Positions 10,245 to 19,516 of a DNA stretch of 64,000 bases are shown here, one piece after another. Position 1 is the stretch's first letter. Each line of letters begins with the position of its first letter. The notes under the pieces are model-generated. The model was not told the DNA's origin and ran no database searches. It saw only the letters and a program-made list of their open reading frames with translations. The stretch comes from Kangiella spongicola (GTDB lineage Bacteria; Pseudomonadota; Gammaproteobacteria; Enterobacterales; Kangiellaceae). A program made the position numbers and the translations under genes. The stretch covers positions 434,001 to 498,000 of the forward strand of contig NZ_QICH01000003.1 in the NCBI RefSeq assembly GCF_003194565.2, read 5' to 3'.

Positions 10245-11399
10245 TTAGGAAAACTCTGCGAGGCGTGCTTCAAACCTATCTTGAAGCAATTCACGTCGCC
10301 ATTGATTCCAAAATTGATTCGACCTCACTGCTAGGCCTTGCTCAGTCTGAATCACATATTCTAACAAACGTTTGCTGCTTAAGGCTTCTTCTGGGATATC
10401 CTGCTCTTTTGCAACAGCGCTGGCCTCTTCTTTCAAAGCTCTAAGCTTTGCCTTCGACTCAGGCAGTTTGTGGAATGCGAGGACCTGCTGAGGCCATTGT
10501 TTGCTATCCCCTTTATCCGCTTCGGCGATCAGATTTAAAAGCTCTGAGCCGTATTTTCGAATACTACCTCGGTTGCAACCCAGCTTCAGCAGTAATCCCG
10601 TTGTGGGGTTTTGCGTTTGGCACACCTCGAGCAGATGGTGATCTCTAAAGATAAAGGTTTTAGGGATATTAGTCTTTCTGGCTAAAGCCTCTCGCCAAAC
10701 TGTAACTTTTCTTAAGCGATTGAGTTGCTGCTGACTTAGTCGAAAGGCACCCTTAACTTTTAAATATACCTTATCAAAGTCTTCTAGGTTCGCCACCGCT
10801 TGATAAATCGACTCTGTGTCTTCAATAACGAATCCATAGTGGCCCTTCTCCAACAAACGATCGCGTAAACGATAGTAGCAAGGCAACAAAAATTGAACAT
10901 CTTGTGCAGCATAGATCTTCTGTTCATCACTTAAAGGACGTTTGAGCCAGTCTGTTTTGGTATGTTCTTTATCAAGAGTTAATCCCAAAAAGATATCGAC
11001 CATATTTCCATAGCCTAGCATCGAGCCAACGCCTGCAATAGAAGCGGCAATCTGTGTATCAAATACAGCTCTTATAGGGAAGCCATAGCTATTGTGTAAA
11101 GCTTCTAAGTCTTCGCTACAGCTGTGTAAGACTTTTAACACGTTTTCCGAAGACAAGACTTCACCAAACGAATCAAGAGACTTAACTTCCAAAGGATCGA
11201 TTAGGTAGACTTCGCTACCATCGAAAACCTGAATTAAAGCTAAGTTATGGAAAAAAGTATTGGTTCGGTCAAACTCAGTGTCTATGGCTAAAACCTCATG
11301 TTTTAACCATAGCTGAGACAACTCTTCTAATCTGGACTCGTCAGTTACTAGCTCTACAGAAACTAACTCGGAATGGTGATCTAATTCAAATCGATTCAA
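10245..11399 (-). CDS. rnd: ribonuclease D
   Basis: 3'-5' exoribonuclease that trims the 3' ends of tRNA and other small stable RNAs. The DEDDy active site is visible: D40 and E42 in AIDTEFDRT, an Asp in HSCSEDLEAL, and Y-x3-D in YAAQDVQFLL. An HRDC domain follows (about residues 215-295) and then a C-terminal helical region. Length 384 is normal. It starts only six bases after the fadD stop, so the two are probably translationally linked. Confidence 0.96.
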   Translation of the reverse strand: MNRFELDHHSELVSVELVTDESRLEELSQLWLKHEVLAIDTEFDRTNTFFHNLALIQVFDGSEVYLIDPLEVKSLDSFGEVLSSENVLKVLHSCSEDLEALHNSYGFPIRAVFDTQIAASIAGVGSMLGYGNMVDIFLGLTLDKEHTKTDWLKRPLSDEQKIYAAQDVQFLLPCYYRLRDRLLEKGHYGFVIEDTESIYQAVANLEDFDKVYLKVKGAFRLSQQQLNRLRKVTVWREALARKTNIPKTFIFRDHHLLEVCQTQNPTTGLLLKLGCNRGSIRKYGSELLNLIAEADKGDSKQWPQQVLAFHKLPESKAKLRALKEEASAVAKEQDIPEEALSSKRLLEYVIQTEQGLAVRSNQFWNQWRRELLQDRFEARLAEFS

Positions 11400-11405
11400 T
11401 ATAAC

Positions 11406-13061
11406 CTACTTACGCAATTCCTTACGCAATATCTTGCCAACGTTTGATTTCGGAAGTTCTTCTCTAAACTCCACAACTTTCGGGATTTTATAGCCTGTTA
11501 GGTGTTCACGGCAATGCTTAATCAAAGTTTCTTCGTCAATCGACTGATCCTTTTTAACGACAACGATTTTCACCACTTCGCCCTTCACATCATCCGGCTC
11601 GCCAATTGCGGCAACTTCGAGCACTCCCGGGTGCAACGCTACAATATCCTCAATTTCATTCGGATAAACGTTAAAGCCCGACACGAGAATCATGTCTTTT
11701 TTACGATCAACGATGCGTAAATAACCCTCTTCATCAATTGTCGCCATATCTCCTGTGGCTAACCAACCGTCTTGTAAGACTTCGTCGGTTTCATTCGGTC
11801 GGCCAAGATATTGCACCATTACCTGCGGACCTTTAACCCAAAGCTCACCAGGTTCATCGCAGGGTAACTCTTTTCCGTCTTCATCACGAATTTGCACATC
11901 AGTGGAAGGTAGCGGTAAGCCGATAGTTCCATTGTATGACTTAGCATCAAGAGGATTCATACTAACAACCGGAGAGGTTTCAGTTAAACCATAGCCTTCC
12001 AGCAAAGGTGTCCCCGTTAGCTCTTGCCACCTTTCGGCAACCGCTTTTTGTACCGCCATACCGCCGCCAACTGAGAGCTTTAATTTCGAAAAATTTAAAT
12101 TTCGGAAACGTTCTTGGTTTAAGAGACCATTAAACAAAGTATTGACCCCAGTTAAAGCCGTAAACGGGTGCTTCTCTAGCGTATTACAGAAATCCTTCAT
12201 ATCACGTGGGTTTGTGACATATATATTGTGGCCAGCAGCCTTAGTGAAGAGCAAGCAGTTCACGCAAAGCGAGAAAATATGATAGAGCGGTAATGCCGTA
12301 ATAATGGTTTCATTACCCTCATCAAGGAAAGGCCCCATCCAAGCAAAAGTCTGTAGAACGTTAGCCACCATATTTTTGTGGCTCAATACCGCGCCTTTGG
12401 CAACACCAGTAGTGCCGCCGGTATACTGGAGAAACGCTGTATCGGAATGCGACACTTCAACCGTTTTAAACTTCTTCTGCGCACCCTTTTCTAGTGCCCC
12501 AACAAAGGTTTCCGTTGTCGGTATCGTGGCTTTTGGTACCATTTTTTTAAAGTACTTGACCACAAAGTTTACGATGAAACGCTTTGGCTGAGGGCAGACA
12601 TCGCCAACCTGAGTCACGATAATATTATCCAACTCAACATCTTTTAAAGACGCCTCAAGCGTGTCAGCAAAGTTAGCAAGGATCACCAGTGATTTAGCGC
12701 CGCTATCGTTTAACTGGTGGGATAATTCGCGTGGTGTGTATAAAGGGTTAACATTGACCACAGCTAAACCGGCTTTTAAAGCGCCAAACAAAGCAATTGG
12801 GTATTGCAACAGATTTGGCATCATCAAAGCTAGCTTATCGCCTTTACTGAGGCCTAAATCGTTCTGTAAATACGATGCGAAGTCGGTCGCTTTTTGATTC
12901 AACTCCGCATAGGTTAATGTAACACCAAGGTTAGTAACAGCTGGCCTTGCGCCATGATTGGCGACAGTTTCATCCAGAATCTCATTAAGATTCGCATACT
13001 GATCAATATCAATCGTATGTTTGACGTTTTCGGGATAATTTTTTAACCAGACTTTTTCCAT
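11406..13061 (-). CDS. fadD: long-chain fatty acid-CoA ligase
   Basis: Activates imported fatty acids to acyl-CoA at the inner face of the membrane, the entry step of beta-oxidation. The AMP-binding P-loop YTGGTTGVAKG, the GYGLTETSP motif, the TGD motif (WLATGDMATI) and the C-terminal catalytic Lys region (PKSNVGKILRKELR) are all present. Length 551 is that of FadD. It heads the fadD-rnd-ycgL-ycgN run. A good FadR-type site lies 76-92 bases upstream (13137-13153), consistent with fatty-acid control. Confidence 0.95.
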   Translation of the reverse strand: MEKVWLKNYPENVKHTIDIDQYANLNEILDETVANHGARPAVTNLGVTLTYAELNQKATDFASYLQNDLGLSKGDKLALMMPNLLQYPIALFGALKAGLAVVNVNPLYTPRELSHQLNDSGAKSLVILANFADTLEASLKDVELDNIIVTQVGDVCPQPKRFIVNFVVKYFKKMVPKATIPTTETFVGALEKGAQKKFKTVEVSHSDTAFLQYTGGTTGVAKGAVLSHKNMVANVLQTFAWMGPFLDEGNETIITALPLYHIFSLCVNCLLFTKAAGHNIYVTNPRDMKDFCNTLEKHPFTALTGVNTLFNGLLNQERFRNLNFSKLKLSVGGGMAVQKAVAERWQELTGTPLLEGYGLTETSPVVSMNPLDAKSYNGTIGLPLPSTDVQIRDEDGKELPCDEPGELWVKGPQVMVQYLGRPNETDEVLQDGWLATGDMATIDEEGYLRIVDRKKDMILVSGFNVYPNEIEDIVALHPGVLEVAAIGEPDDVKGEVVKIVVVKKDQSIDEETLIKHCREHLTGYKIPKVVEFREELPKSNVGKILRKELRK

Positions 13062-13136
13062 GAACTAACCTACTCTGTATGCGGATCTGTTATTAAGTGT
13101 TGGACAAGAAAATTACATGATTCCAAGCCACAAGGC

Positions 13137-13153
13137 AACTATTCCGACCAGTT
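13137..13153. promoter_or_regulatory. FadR-type operator upstream of fadD
   Basis: AACTATTCCGACCAGTT matches the 17-base E. coli FadR consensus AACTGGTCNGACCAGTT at 14 of 16 defined positions, with both outer AACT/AGTT arms intact. It lies between fadD and the next gene upstream. Confidence 0.6.
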
Positions 13154-13175
13154 ACCAACACTTTGCTTCATTTAA

Positions 13176-14039
13176 CTAGCTATTCGACCAAAATTTGATT
13201 ATTTCTTCAGCAACATTGTCTGCAAACTGCATGTGTAGATGGTGCCCACCATCGAGATCAACGCGCTTTACATTCTTTAAATAATCGAATCGCTTTTCAA
13301 TTTCAGGATACTCTTCATACAGCCCTTCTTTCGCCATGATTACGAGCACAGGGCATGTAATAGTTTCCATAATGACTTTCATCTGTGCTTCCGTCAATCG
13401 CAACCACGACAGATGTTTTAAACGTGAATCGCTTGACCATTGATAACCGTCTTCACACAAAGTCACACCACGCTCGATTAACGGCAGGAGGATATCCACC
13501 GGCAACTCACTTACTTGGGCGCGCGCCTTGGCTGCGGTTTCTAAATCTTTAAAATAACGTTTGCGGCTACGCTTTGCTCGGCGTTGTTCAAGAGCTTTTG
13601 CCAGTTGTTTAATCGTATTCTCTGGCGAAGTCACAAGAGCACCCAGCGCGTCAATAGAAACGATACTGTCGATCTTGTCTGGGAACACTCCCGCATAGAT
13701 AGTTGATAAGGCTGCGCCCATGGAGTGAGCCAACAATTTAGGCTTCTCTAGCTTCAGAATATCAATCACACAGTCGATGATAGAAATCCCTGAAATGAAT
13801 TGGTAGTCAGCAGCTGGATGTAGGTGCTCAGATTGGCCATGACCAGGAAACTCAATGGCGATGAGGCGGTAATTCGTATTATTCGTCAACAAAGGCGCTA
13901 GAAAGTGGAAAGTCGCCGCGTTATCAAGCCATCCATGCAGACACAGAACAGGCTCGCCTTCCGGGTTGCCCCACTCTACGACACTAATTTTGTTTTTCTG
14001 TATTTCTAACTGATACTCACGATCAAATGTAAAGTGCAT
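13176..14039 (-). CDS. alpha/beta fold hydrolase
   Basis: Cytoplasmic serine hydrolase of the alpha/beta family, 287 residues. The oxyanion motif LHGWLDN (H35), the nucleophile elbow HSMGA (S106) and a C-terminal GGHHLHMQF with the catalytic His are visible; the acid is probably the Asp or Glu near residues 230-240. Substrate is not predictable; the relatives that come to mind are mesenchyme-specific-transcript-like esterases and epoxide-hydrolase-like enzymes. It stands alone upstream of fadD with a 114-base gap, so a metabolic link to lipids is only suggestive. Confidence 0.88.
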   Translation of the reverse strand: MHFTFDREYQLEIQKNKISVVEWGNPEGEPVLCLHGWLDNAATFHFLAPLLTNNTNYRLIAIEFPGHGQSEHLHPAADYQFISGISIIDCVIDILKLEKPKLLAHSMGAALSTIYAGVFPDKIDSIVSIDALGALVTSPENTIKQLAKALEQRRAKRSRKRYFKDLETAAKARAQVSELPVDILLPLIERGVTLCEDGYQWSSDSRLKHLSWLRLTEAQMKVIMETITCPVLVIMAKEGLYEEYPEIEKRFDYLKNVKRVDLDGGHHLHMQFADNVAEEIIKFWSNS

Positions 14040-14224
14040 GATGTTTTAACTGATTCTACTTACAAGATAAGTCATAACGATATGATAACATTTTATTGAT
14101 TGTTTTGAGCTTTTTAAAAGAAGCGCTATGTGCGTCTAACTTAGAAAAGCATCTAACCTTTCTTTTTACTAACATCTGGACATATTTTTAAGAAAGCTTC
14201 AACAAACGAAAATATTTTACGCAT

Positions 14225-14251
14225 AAAAAACGGGCCATTTGTGATGGCCCG
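14225..14251 (-). terminator. terminator of the six-gene operon and of the candidate sRNA
   Basis: Perfect stem CGGGCCAT/ATGGCCCG with a five-base loop, then six T on the minus strand. It lies about 200 bases after the MBL gene stop. Confidence 0.9.
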
Positions 14252-14345
14252 GTATGAGAATTTACTCATCAAAGAGAAGTGACAATGACAACCAAGTCAA
14301 CAAACAGGCAAGCATTTAAAAATGTGCATATTTGCTACTTGTATA
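14225..14345 (-). ncRNA. candidate 3'-UTR small RNA with own promoter
   Basis: Between the MBL gene and its distant terminator, the minus strand has TTCACA (14362-14367), a 16-base spacer and TATACA (14340-14345). A start near 14333 would give a transcript of about 110 bases with a small hairpin (ATGAG/CTCAT, 14254-14269) directly before the terminator, the usual layout of Hfq-type sRNAs. It is equally possible that this is only a long 3' UTR. The rest of 14040-14449 shows no convincing gene. Confidence 0.3.
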
Positions 14346-14449
14346 ACCTTTGAACACTTCTTGTGAAAATAGTTCCATAAAGTTATAGGAATTACAGAAA
14401 AAATTTAGCCTATAAATATAAGCGGCTTCTTTGCTTATATAACAATGCG

Positions 14450-15349
14450 TTACAGAGCTTTTTTAACAACTTGCTTCAATGGATTGTCTGCAAAGTACTT
14501 ACCTTTTTCATTAATACCAACGTCTGCTAAAGCCACTTCTGGGTCGTGAGTGAGAAACACTTTACCCTTTCGCTCTTTTAGTGAATCTAGTAAACGTTTC
14601 TTCTCATCAATCAAATTCTCAGGAAAGCGATCATAGCCCATGGTGATTGGAAGGTGCATCCAAGGAGCCCCCGGAATCAAGTCTGCAGCAAACACCACAG
14701 GGCCAGTAGGTGTGGCAACTTCAGTTATCAGCATTCCTGGAGTATGACCATTTGAAATGTGGAAGCTGTAGTCTGAACCAAGCAAGGAACACGATTCTGC
14801 CGTTCCTTCCTGATTAGTCTTAATAATATGTAATCGGTTAGTGTCGAGTAACAAGTCGGTCAACCCTGGGATAAAAGAGGCTCTATCCCGAGGATGTGGG
14901 TTTAGTGCTCTTTCCCATGCTTCTTGTCCTACGACAAATTGTGCATTAGGAAATAATAGCTCAGGAGCTTTGTCTTCTTGCCATCTGGTAAGCAAGCCAC
15001 CTACATGGTCAAAATGCATGTGTGAAAGCACCACAATATCGATATCTTCATGACTAAAACCCGCTTCTTTTAGGGAATCAAGCAAAACATGATGTGACTC
15101 TTGAACACCGTACCTATCCTTATACTTAGGCTCAAAAAAAGCTCCTATCCCTGTTTCAAACAAAATAGTTTTGTCGCCATCTTGAACCAACATGGCACGA
15201 CAAACTAAATCAATGCGGTTTAGCTCATCGACTTCAACCCAGCGTTGCCACAGCGCTTTTGGCGCATTACCAAACATGGCGCCGCCGTCAAGTTTCTGGC
15301 TATTGCCATTTATCGAATAGAACGTTTTTGAGCTAGAAGAATGTGACAT
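14450..15349 (-). CDS. MBL-fold metallohydrolase
   Basis: Metallo-beta-lactamase-fold hydrolase, 299 residues, without a signal peptide. The dinuclear metal motif H110-x-H112-x-D114-H115 ([10 protein letters not shown]) is complete. Later ligands are seen in SNGHTPGM, the bridging Asp in [11 protein letters not shown], and a His in LTHDPE. The arrangement resembles lactonase-like or quorum-quenching members, but substrate cannot be called. It is the last gene of a six-gene operon that begins at 22353, 32 bases after the transglutaminase-like gene. Confidence 0.88.
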   Translation of the reverse strand: MSHSSSSKTFYSINGNSQKLDGGAMFGNAPKALWQRWVEVDELNRIDLVCRAMLVQDGDKTILFETGIGAFFEPKYKDRYGVQESHHVLLDSLKEAGFSHEDIDIVVLSHMHFDHVGGLLTRWQEDKAPELLFPNAQFVVGQEAWERALNPHPRDRASFIPGLTDLLLDTNRLHIIKTNQEGTAESCSLLGSDYSFHISNGHTPGMLITEVATPTGPVVFAADLIPGAPWMHLPITMGYDRFPENLIDEKKRLLDSLKERKGKVFLTHDPEVALADVGINEKGKYFADNPLKQVVKKAL

Positions 15350-15381
15350 ATAAAACCTAAAAAGACCTGTCTAATGTGTGA

Positions 15382-16767
15382 TTAGTTATAGTGTATCTGT
15401 TCAACAGTAAAAACCAAGTCCGTGGCATTTTTTTCGCCGCTGAGGCTAATAGGCAGGTGCCCCGCTGTTGTCTGCATCATATTCCAGGTTGGGTCAACAC
15501 CACGCCACTCGCCATCTATGAGCACTTCAACCCATTCATGGCCACCAAACTGTTGCTCTTGATCGCCTAAATAAATATAGCCACCGACTGAACGCGCCGG
15601 TATTTTGGCGACATTCAACAGCGCGAGCATCAGCTGAGTATACTCAGTGCAATCGCCATACCCATTATCAATAACTTCATCAATACTAAAATTAGTCGGT
15701 GTCGCTTTGTAATATAAGTAATTGTGAGTAAAAGTTAGCAGTTGTTTGACTGTTTGTTCCCTATTTTGAGCTTTTGTCACCGCAGGCATTAGTGCTCTAA
15801 CCTTTTCACTGACCGGACTAAACTTCCAGTCACTGACTAAATTCAGTTCAGCTTTGTAGGTCGAAGCTCTTTGAGTGGTTATGATATTCCCTTCTAATGA
15901 CGCGCTTGGGTGAACCTGTAGCCAATCTATCGTTCTGGGCTGCATAGAGAGTTTAAGTGCGCTTATCGCCTCAAGCTCACCAATCGGTTGCAACACCTTT
16001 AAGCCATTACTGGCATACAAGTCTGTTTGCATTTCGGGGTTAAAGCTTGGTTTTTTATTGCTAGCAATTAGCTCGATACCGCGCCCTCTTGACTGTTTTA
16101 AGGTATTACCAGCTAGGTCAAAGGTCATCGCTGAGAGCTCAGAGTTTGGCGCTTGATTGGCTAAGAGGTAGCGTTGGTGTCTGTTATTTGGAATCGCCAG
16201 CACAGAAAATGTGTTTTGTGAGGCTTCTAGTGAGTGAGGATCAAGCTTTATATAATCAATAGACTCGCCTTTGTTCGGTTGAGATTCGATAAACTGACGG
16301 TGAGCAAAAACATCGGATAATGTGTAGTTAATTGGCGCCTCTACAAAGGTATTTTGACGCTGATTTCGTTTCTGTGTGATCGTAAGCTGCTCGTAATTTT
16401 CAAAGCTTGTTGTCATCGTTAGCGCAGGCTCTTGTAGGATAGCTCTGCCCTCAAGAAGTTTAAACGGTGCTTGCTTTGAGAACTTCCAGTCATAACGATA
16501 GGAAAACTGCATACGCTTTCCGCGCACCCGCCCCTCGAAATACTCATCATGCCCAACGAGATAGTGTGTAGGGTTTTCATCAAAAGTAAATTTCGACCAA
16601 CCAACGACCTGCCCCTGCCAGTTTATCTGGAACCATTCGGTAAAGGGTTTTAAGGTGTCAACTTGCCATAAACGGTGAAACGGTAGGAAAGAAGTGGTAG
16701 CTAGGAAGCATGCTGCTAAAAAACTGAGTTTTAGCAGCATGGATAAAAGACTATTCGCTTGCTTCAT
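15382..16767 (-). CDS. secreted transglutaminase-like protein
   Basis: Envelope protein with an N-terminal signal peptide or anchor (LLKLSFLAACFLATTSF) and a C-terminal transglutaminase/protease-like domain. The Cys-His-Asp triad is visible: GYGDCTEYTQ, GGHEWVEV and GVDPTWN. The long middle region (about 300 residues) looks beta-rich. The start is chosen at the ATG giving MKQANSLL, 17 bases inside the end of nhaC, which places the signal peptide at the N-terminus; an upstream in-frame ATG at 16821 is possible. It may cleave or cross-link peptides in the periplasm, fitting an operon for peptide or amide use. Confidence 0.8.
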   Translation of the reverse strand: MKQANSLLSMLLKLSFLAACFLATTSFLPFHRLWQVDTLKPFTEWFQINWQGQVVGWSKFTFDENPTHYLVGHDEYFEGRVRGKRMQFSYRYDWKFSKQAPFKLLEGRAILQEPALTMTTSFENYEQLTITQKRNQRQNTFVEAPINYTLSDVFAHRQFIESQPNKGESIDYIKLDPHSLEASQNTFSVLAIPNNRHQRYLLANQAPNSELSAMTFDLAGNTLKQSRGRGIELIASNKKPSFNPEMQTDLYASNGLKVLQPIGELEAISALKLSMQPRTIDWLQVHPSASLEGNIITTQRASTYKAELNLVSDWKFSPVSEKVRALMPAVTKAQNREQTVKQLLTFTHNYLYYKATPTNFSIDEVIDNGYGDCTEYTQLMLALLNVAKIPARSVGGYIYLGDQEQQFGGHEWVEVLIDGEWRGVDPTWNMMQTTAGHLPISLSGEKNATDLVFTVEQIHYN

Positions 16768-18211
16768 CGCCTTCGATAGGAGTGATTTTGAAGTTGAATA
16801 GAGCATAAATGAAGGAAACAAACGGTGTAATCAGATTGAAATAACAATAAATCCAGTAAGCACCTGTAGCTACGCCTAGTGTTCCTGCCATGTATGCACC
16901 ACAAGTGTTCCATGGAATGAGTGGTGAAGTGATGGTAGCTGAATCTTCTAGCGTTCGAGATAGATTTTTAGCATCAAGCCCACGACGCTTAAATTCCGCT
17001 TTATACATCCGACCCGGTAAAACAATCGAGATATACTGATCAGCAGTAATTACGTTCATACCAATACAAGTCGCTAATACTGAGCCGATCAAAGCGCCAG
17101 TCGACTTCGCTACGCCAATAACTGTTTTAATCAATTTGTGTAGAAGCCCAGTGACTTCCATGGCCGCACCAAAGCTCATAGCGGTAATAATCAAGAACAT
17201 GGTGTTGAGCATACTCGTCATACCGCCACGCGATAGTAACTCGTCATATACTTCGTTACCCGTGCTCACCGAAAATCCTGAGAAGAGCGATGTCCAAACA
17301 CCTTTCAAGTAAACTAAGCCCGTCTGCAACTCTGGCTCATTCACAAAGGTAACAATCACATCAGACTGAAATATAACGGCGAATACTGCAGCCAATAAGG
17401 CACCCACTAAAATTGTCGCGATTGCAGGGACTTTTTTAAAGGCTAGGACGAAAACGACTAACATTGGCACTAAGGTCCACAGAGATATATTGAAGTTATC
17501 ATTCAATAACTGCAAAGTATCCTCTAGCACCAGAACCTGCTCGTTTGCGTCGGCATTGAATCCAATAATTGCAAAAATCACAAACGAAATAATGAGTGCC
17601 GGCGTTGTAGTCCACATCATATGACGAATATGAGTAAAAAGGTCTGTACCCGTAACGGCTGGTGCTAGGTTCGTCGTATCTGAAAGTGGCGACATTTTGT
17701 CACCAAAATAAGCTCCCGAAATAATCGCACCAGCAGTAATTTCCATCGAAAGACCTAAGCCCTGCGATACACCAATTAAGCCAATACCAACGGTTCCTGC
17801 AGTGGTCCAAGAACTACCAATACTGAGCGCAACAATGGCACAAATAGCACAAGTTGCCACATAAAAGTATTCAGGCGAGAGGATCTGTAGACCATAATAA
17901 ATCATGGTCGGTACAGTACCGGCTAGAATCCAAGAACCAATTAAGGCCCCTACCATTAACAAGATTAGTAAAGCACCGAGCGCTATGCTGATGCCATCGA
18001 CCACACCTTTTTCGAGTTCTCGCCAGGTTTGTCCGTTTTTCAAACCCACTAACAAGGCAACAGCGGCACAAATAATTAGCGCTATTTGGTTAGCGCCATA
18101 GGACGAGTCGCTGCCATATAGATAAACAGAAAATGCTAATAATATTACTAGCAACCCTATCGGCAATAGGGCCTGCAGCATACTCGGTTGGCGGGTCGAA
18201 GAATCAGCCAT
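16751..18211 (-). CDS. nhaC: NhaC family Na+/H+ antiporter
   Basis: Inner-membrane antiporter, 486 residues with about eleven helices. Family marks include GSSWTTAGTVGIG, the SGAYFGDKMSPLSDTTNLAPA segment typical of NhaC, and a C-terminal LIPWNTCGAYMAGTLG. It would exchange Na+ (or a carboxylate/Na+ pair, as in some NhaC relatives) for protons. In an operon headed by a Na+-coupled symporter it may recycle the sodium brought in with substrate, or export a product. Confidence 0.92.
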   Translation of the reverse strand: MADSSTRQPSMLQALLPIGLLVILLAFSVYLYGSDSSYGANQIALIICAAVALLVGLKNGQTWRELEKGVVDGISIALGALLILLMVGALIGSWILAGTVPTMIYYGLQILSPEYFYVATCAICAIVALSIGSSWTTAGTVGIGLIGVSQGLGLSMEITAGAIISGAYFGDKMSPLSDTTNLAPAVTGTDLFTHIRHMMWTTTPALIISFVIFAIIGFNADANEQVLVLEDTLQLLNDNFNISLWTLVPMLVVFVLAFKKVPAIATILVGALLAAVFAVIFQSDVIVTFVNEPELQTGLVYLKGVWTSLFSGFSVSTGNEVYDELLSRGGMTSMLNTMFLIITAMSFGAAMEVTGLLHKLIKTVIGVAKSTGALIGSVLATCIGMNVITADQYISIVLPGRMYKAEFKRRGLDAKNLSRTLEDSATITSPLIPWNTCGAYMAGTLGVATGAYWIYCYFNLITPFVSFIYALFNFKITPIEGDEASE

Positions 18212-18220
18212 GTAAACCTC

Positions 18221-19501
18221 TTATTTTCGGTAGAAAGTGTTGTTATCAGTGCTAATATCTTTATAGCGTTGCTCTAAACGCTTAGCACGAGAAGACAAGT
18301 CCTGTACTTTCCCATCAATAATGACGGTATCAGCATAAGTCGTCACTTCAAACGGATCCCCCGTCCAAAGGACTAACTCAGCTTTAAAGCCTGGCATTAA
18401 TTTACCGTAATTACTGGCGCCACCGAAAACTTTAGCCGGTATGCTTGTCACTGCAGCAAGTGCCTTATCGTATGGCATGCCATAAGCGACTGCGTTTCCT
18501 GCAGCTTGACGGACGTTGTCAGCGTTGTGTGTAGAGGTCGAGAACATCACTTTCACACCAGCTTTATTTAATAGGCCAGCATTTTCATAACGCTTACCGA
18601 GTGACTCAAAACTGCTTGGAATATTGTCCATTGGATCAACAATAACCGGTACATTTGCTTTAGCAATTTCGTCAGCAACTTTCCAACCTTCTGCCACACC
18701 AGAAAGCACTAGTGAAATATTGTGACTCTTAGCGAAATCAAGCATGGTTAAAATATCGTTGGCTCTATTCACGCTGACGACTAAAGGAATCTCTTTGGTC
18801 AAAACGCGATTTAATGCTTCCAAATCGGCCAAGCTATAATCAAGTTGGCGATATTCCCCGCGCTTAACTGCTTCTTTATTTACAGCGTATTCTTTTGCTT
18901 GGGCAAAAGATTTGTTCAACTCATGCAACGCGCTAGCGCGTGAACCACCTGACAAGTGTGCAGCATGCTCACCATAAGTGGCAAAAATAGCAACGTCGCT
19001 CAGGATAAGCGAGTCATAATCACCCGTCATATCCATGATCGCGCCATAACCAGCAAAAACAGACTTGCCGTTATAAGGCTTAATCAGAGTACGAGTAACA
19101 CCGCCTTCGCGGTTCATTGGGATTAGCGTCGACTTGGCATTAAATACATCGCTAACTCTGAACGATGCACCGCTGTTTTCAAGTTCTGTGCCTGAGTCGC
19201 GAGTACCTTCAATCGCACCAATTTCAACCAAACCAATTTGGTTCTCTAATGCAAAAATACCTGAGGTAACAACTTTACCTTTACCATCAACCACTTTCGC
19301 ACCACTAGCAGAGATTCCCTCGCCAATGTTACGAATAAGGCCGTCTTCGATAAGTACATCAGCGTTCTCGAGAGTCCCCGCCGATGTCATGGTGTAAACT
19401 TTAGCACCTTTAATAAGGATACTTTCTGCCTGTGCTTGGTTGTGGCTGCCTGCTCCAACAACCAGCGCCATAATGGCTAAGCTTTTTAATAACTTGCTCA
19501 T
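18221..19501 (-). CDS. secreted amidohydrolase-like protein lacking metal ligands
   Basis: Signal peptide (cleavage after AQA near residue 25), then a small beta domain and TIM barrel of the imidazolonepropionase-like amidohydrolase family. The first metal-binding element, which is DVHSH in the next gene, here reads SGIFALENQIG, with no HxH. The C-terminal barrel region has STSTHNADNV where its partner has HSDSATV. The protein is therefore probably inactive alone. It lies 15 bases after the intact paralogue, suggesting a heteromeric partner. The fold is clear; loss of catalysis is inferred. Confidence 0.85.
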   Translation of the reverse strand: MSKLLKSLAIMALVVGAGSHNQAQAESILIKGAKVYTMTSAGTLENADVLIEDGLIRNIGEGISASGAKVVDGKGKVVTSGIFALENQIGLVEIGAIEGTRDSGTELENSGASFRVSDVFNAKSTLIPMNREGGVTRTLIKPYNGKSVFAGYGAIMDMTGDYDSLILSDVAIFATYGEHAAHLSGGSRASALHELNKSFAQAKEYAVNKEAVKRGEYRQLDYSLADLEALNRVLTKEIPLVVSVNRANDILTMLDFAKSHNISLVLSGVAEGWKVADEIAKANVPVIVDPMDNIPSSFESLGKRYENAGLLNKAGVKVMFSTSTHNADNVRQAAGNAVAYGMPYDKALAAVTSIPAKVFGGASNYGKLMPGFKAELVLWTGDPFEVTTYADTVIIDGKVQDLSSRAKRLEQRYKDISTDNNTFYRK

Positions 19502-19516
19502 AATAAACTCTCCTGG

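Noticed and set aside
14284-14352. Possible 22-codon small protein on the plus strand
   Set aside because: Has an ATG with a weak purine-rich leader but no promoter; the minus-strand sRNA or UTR explains the region better.
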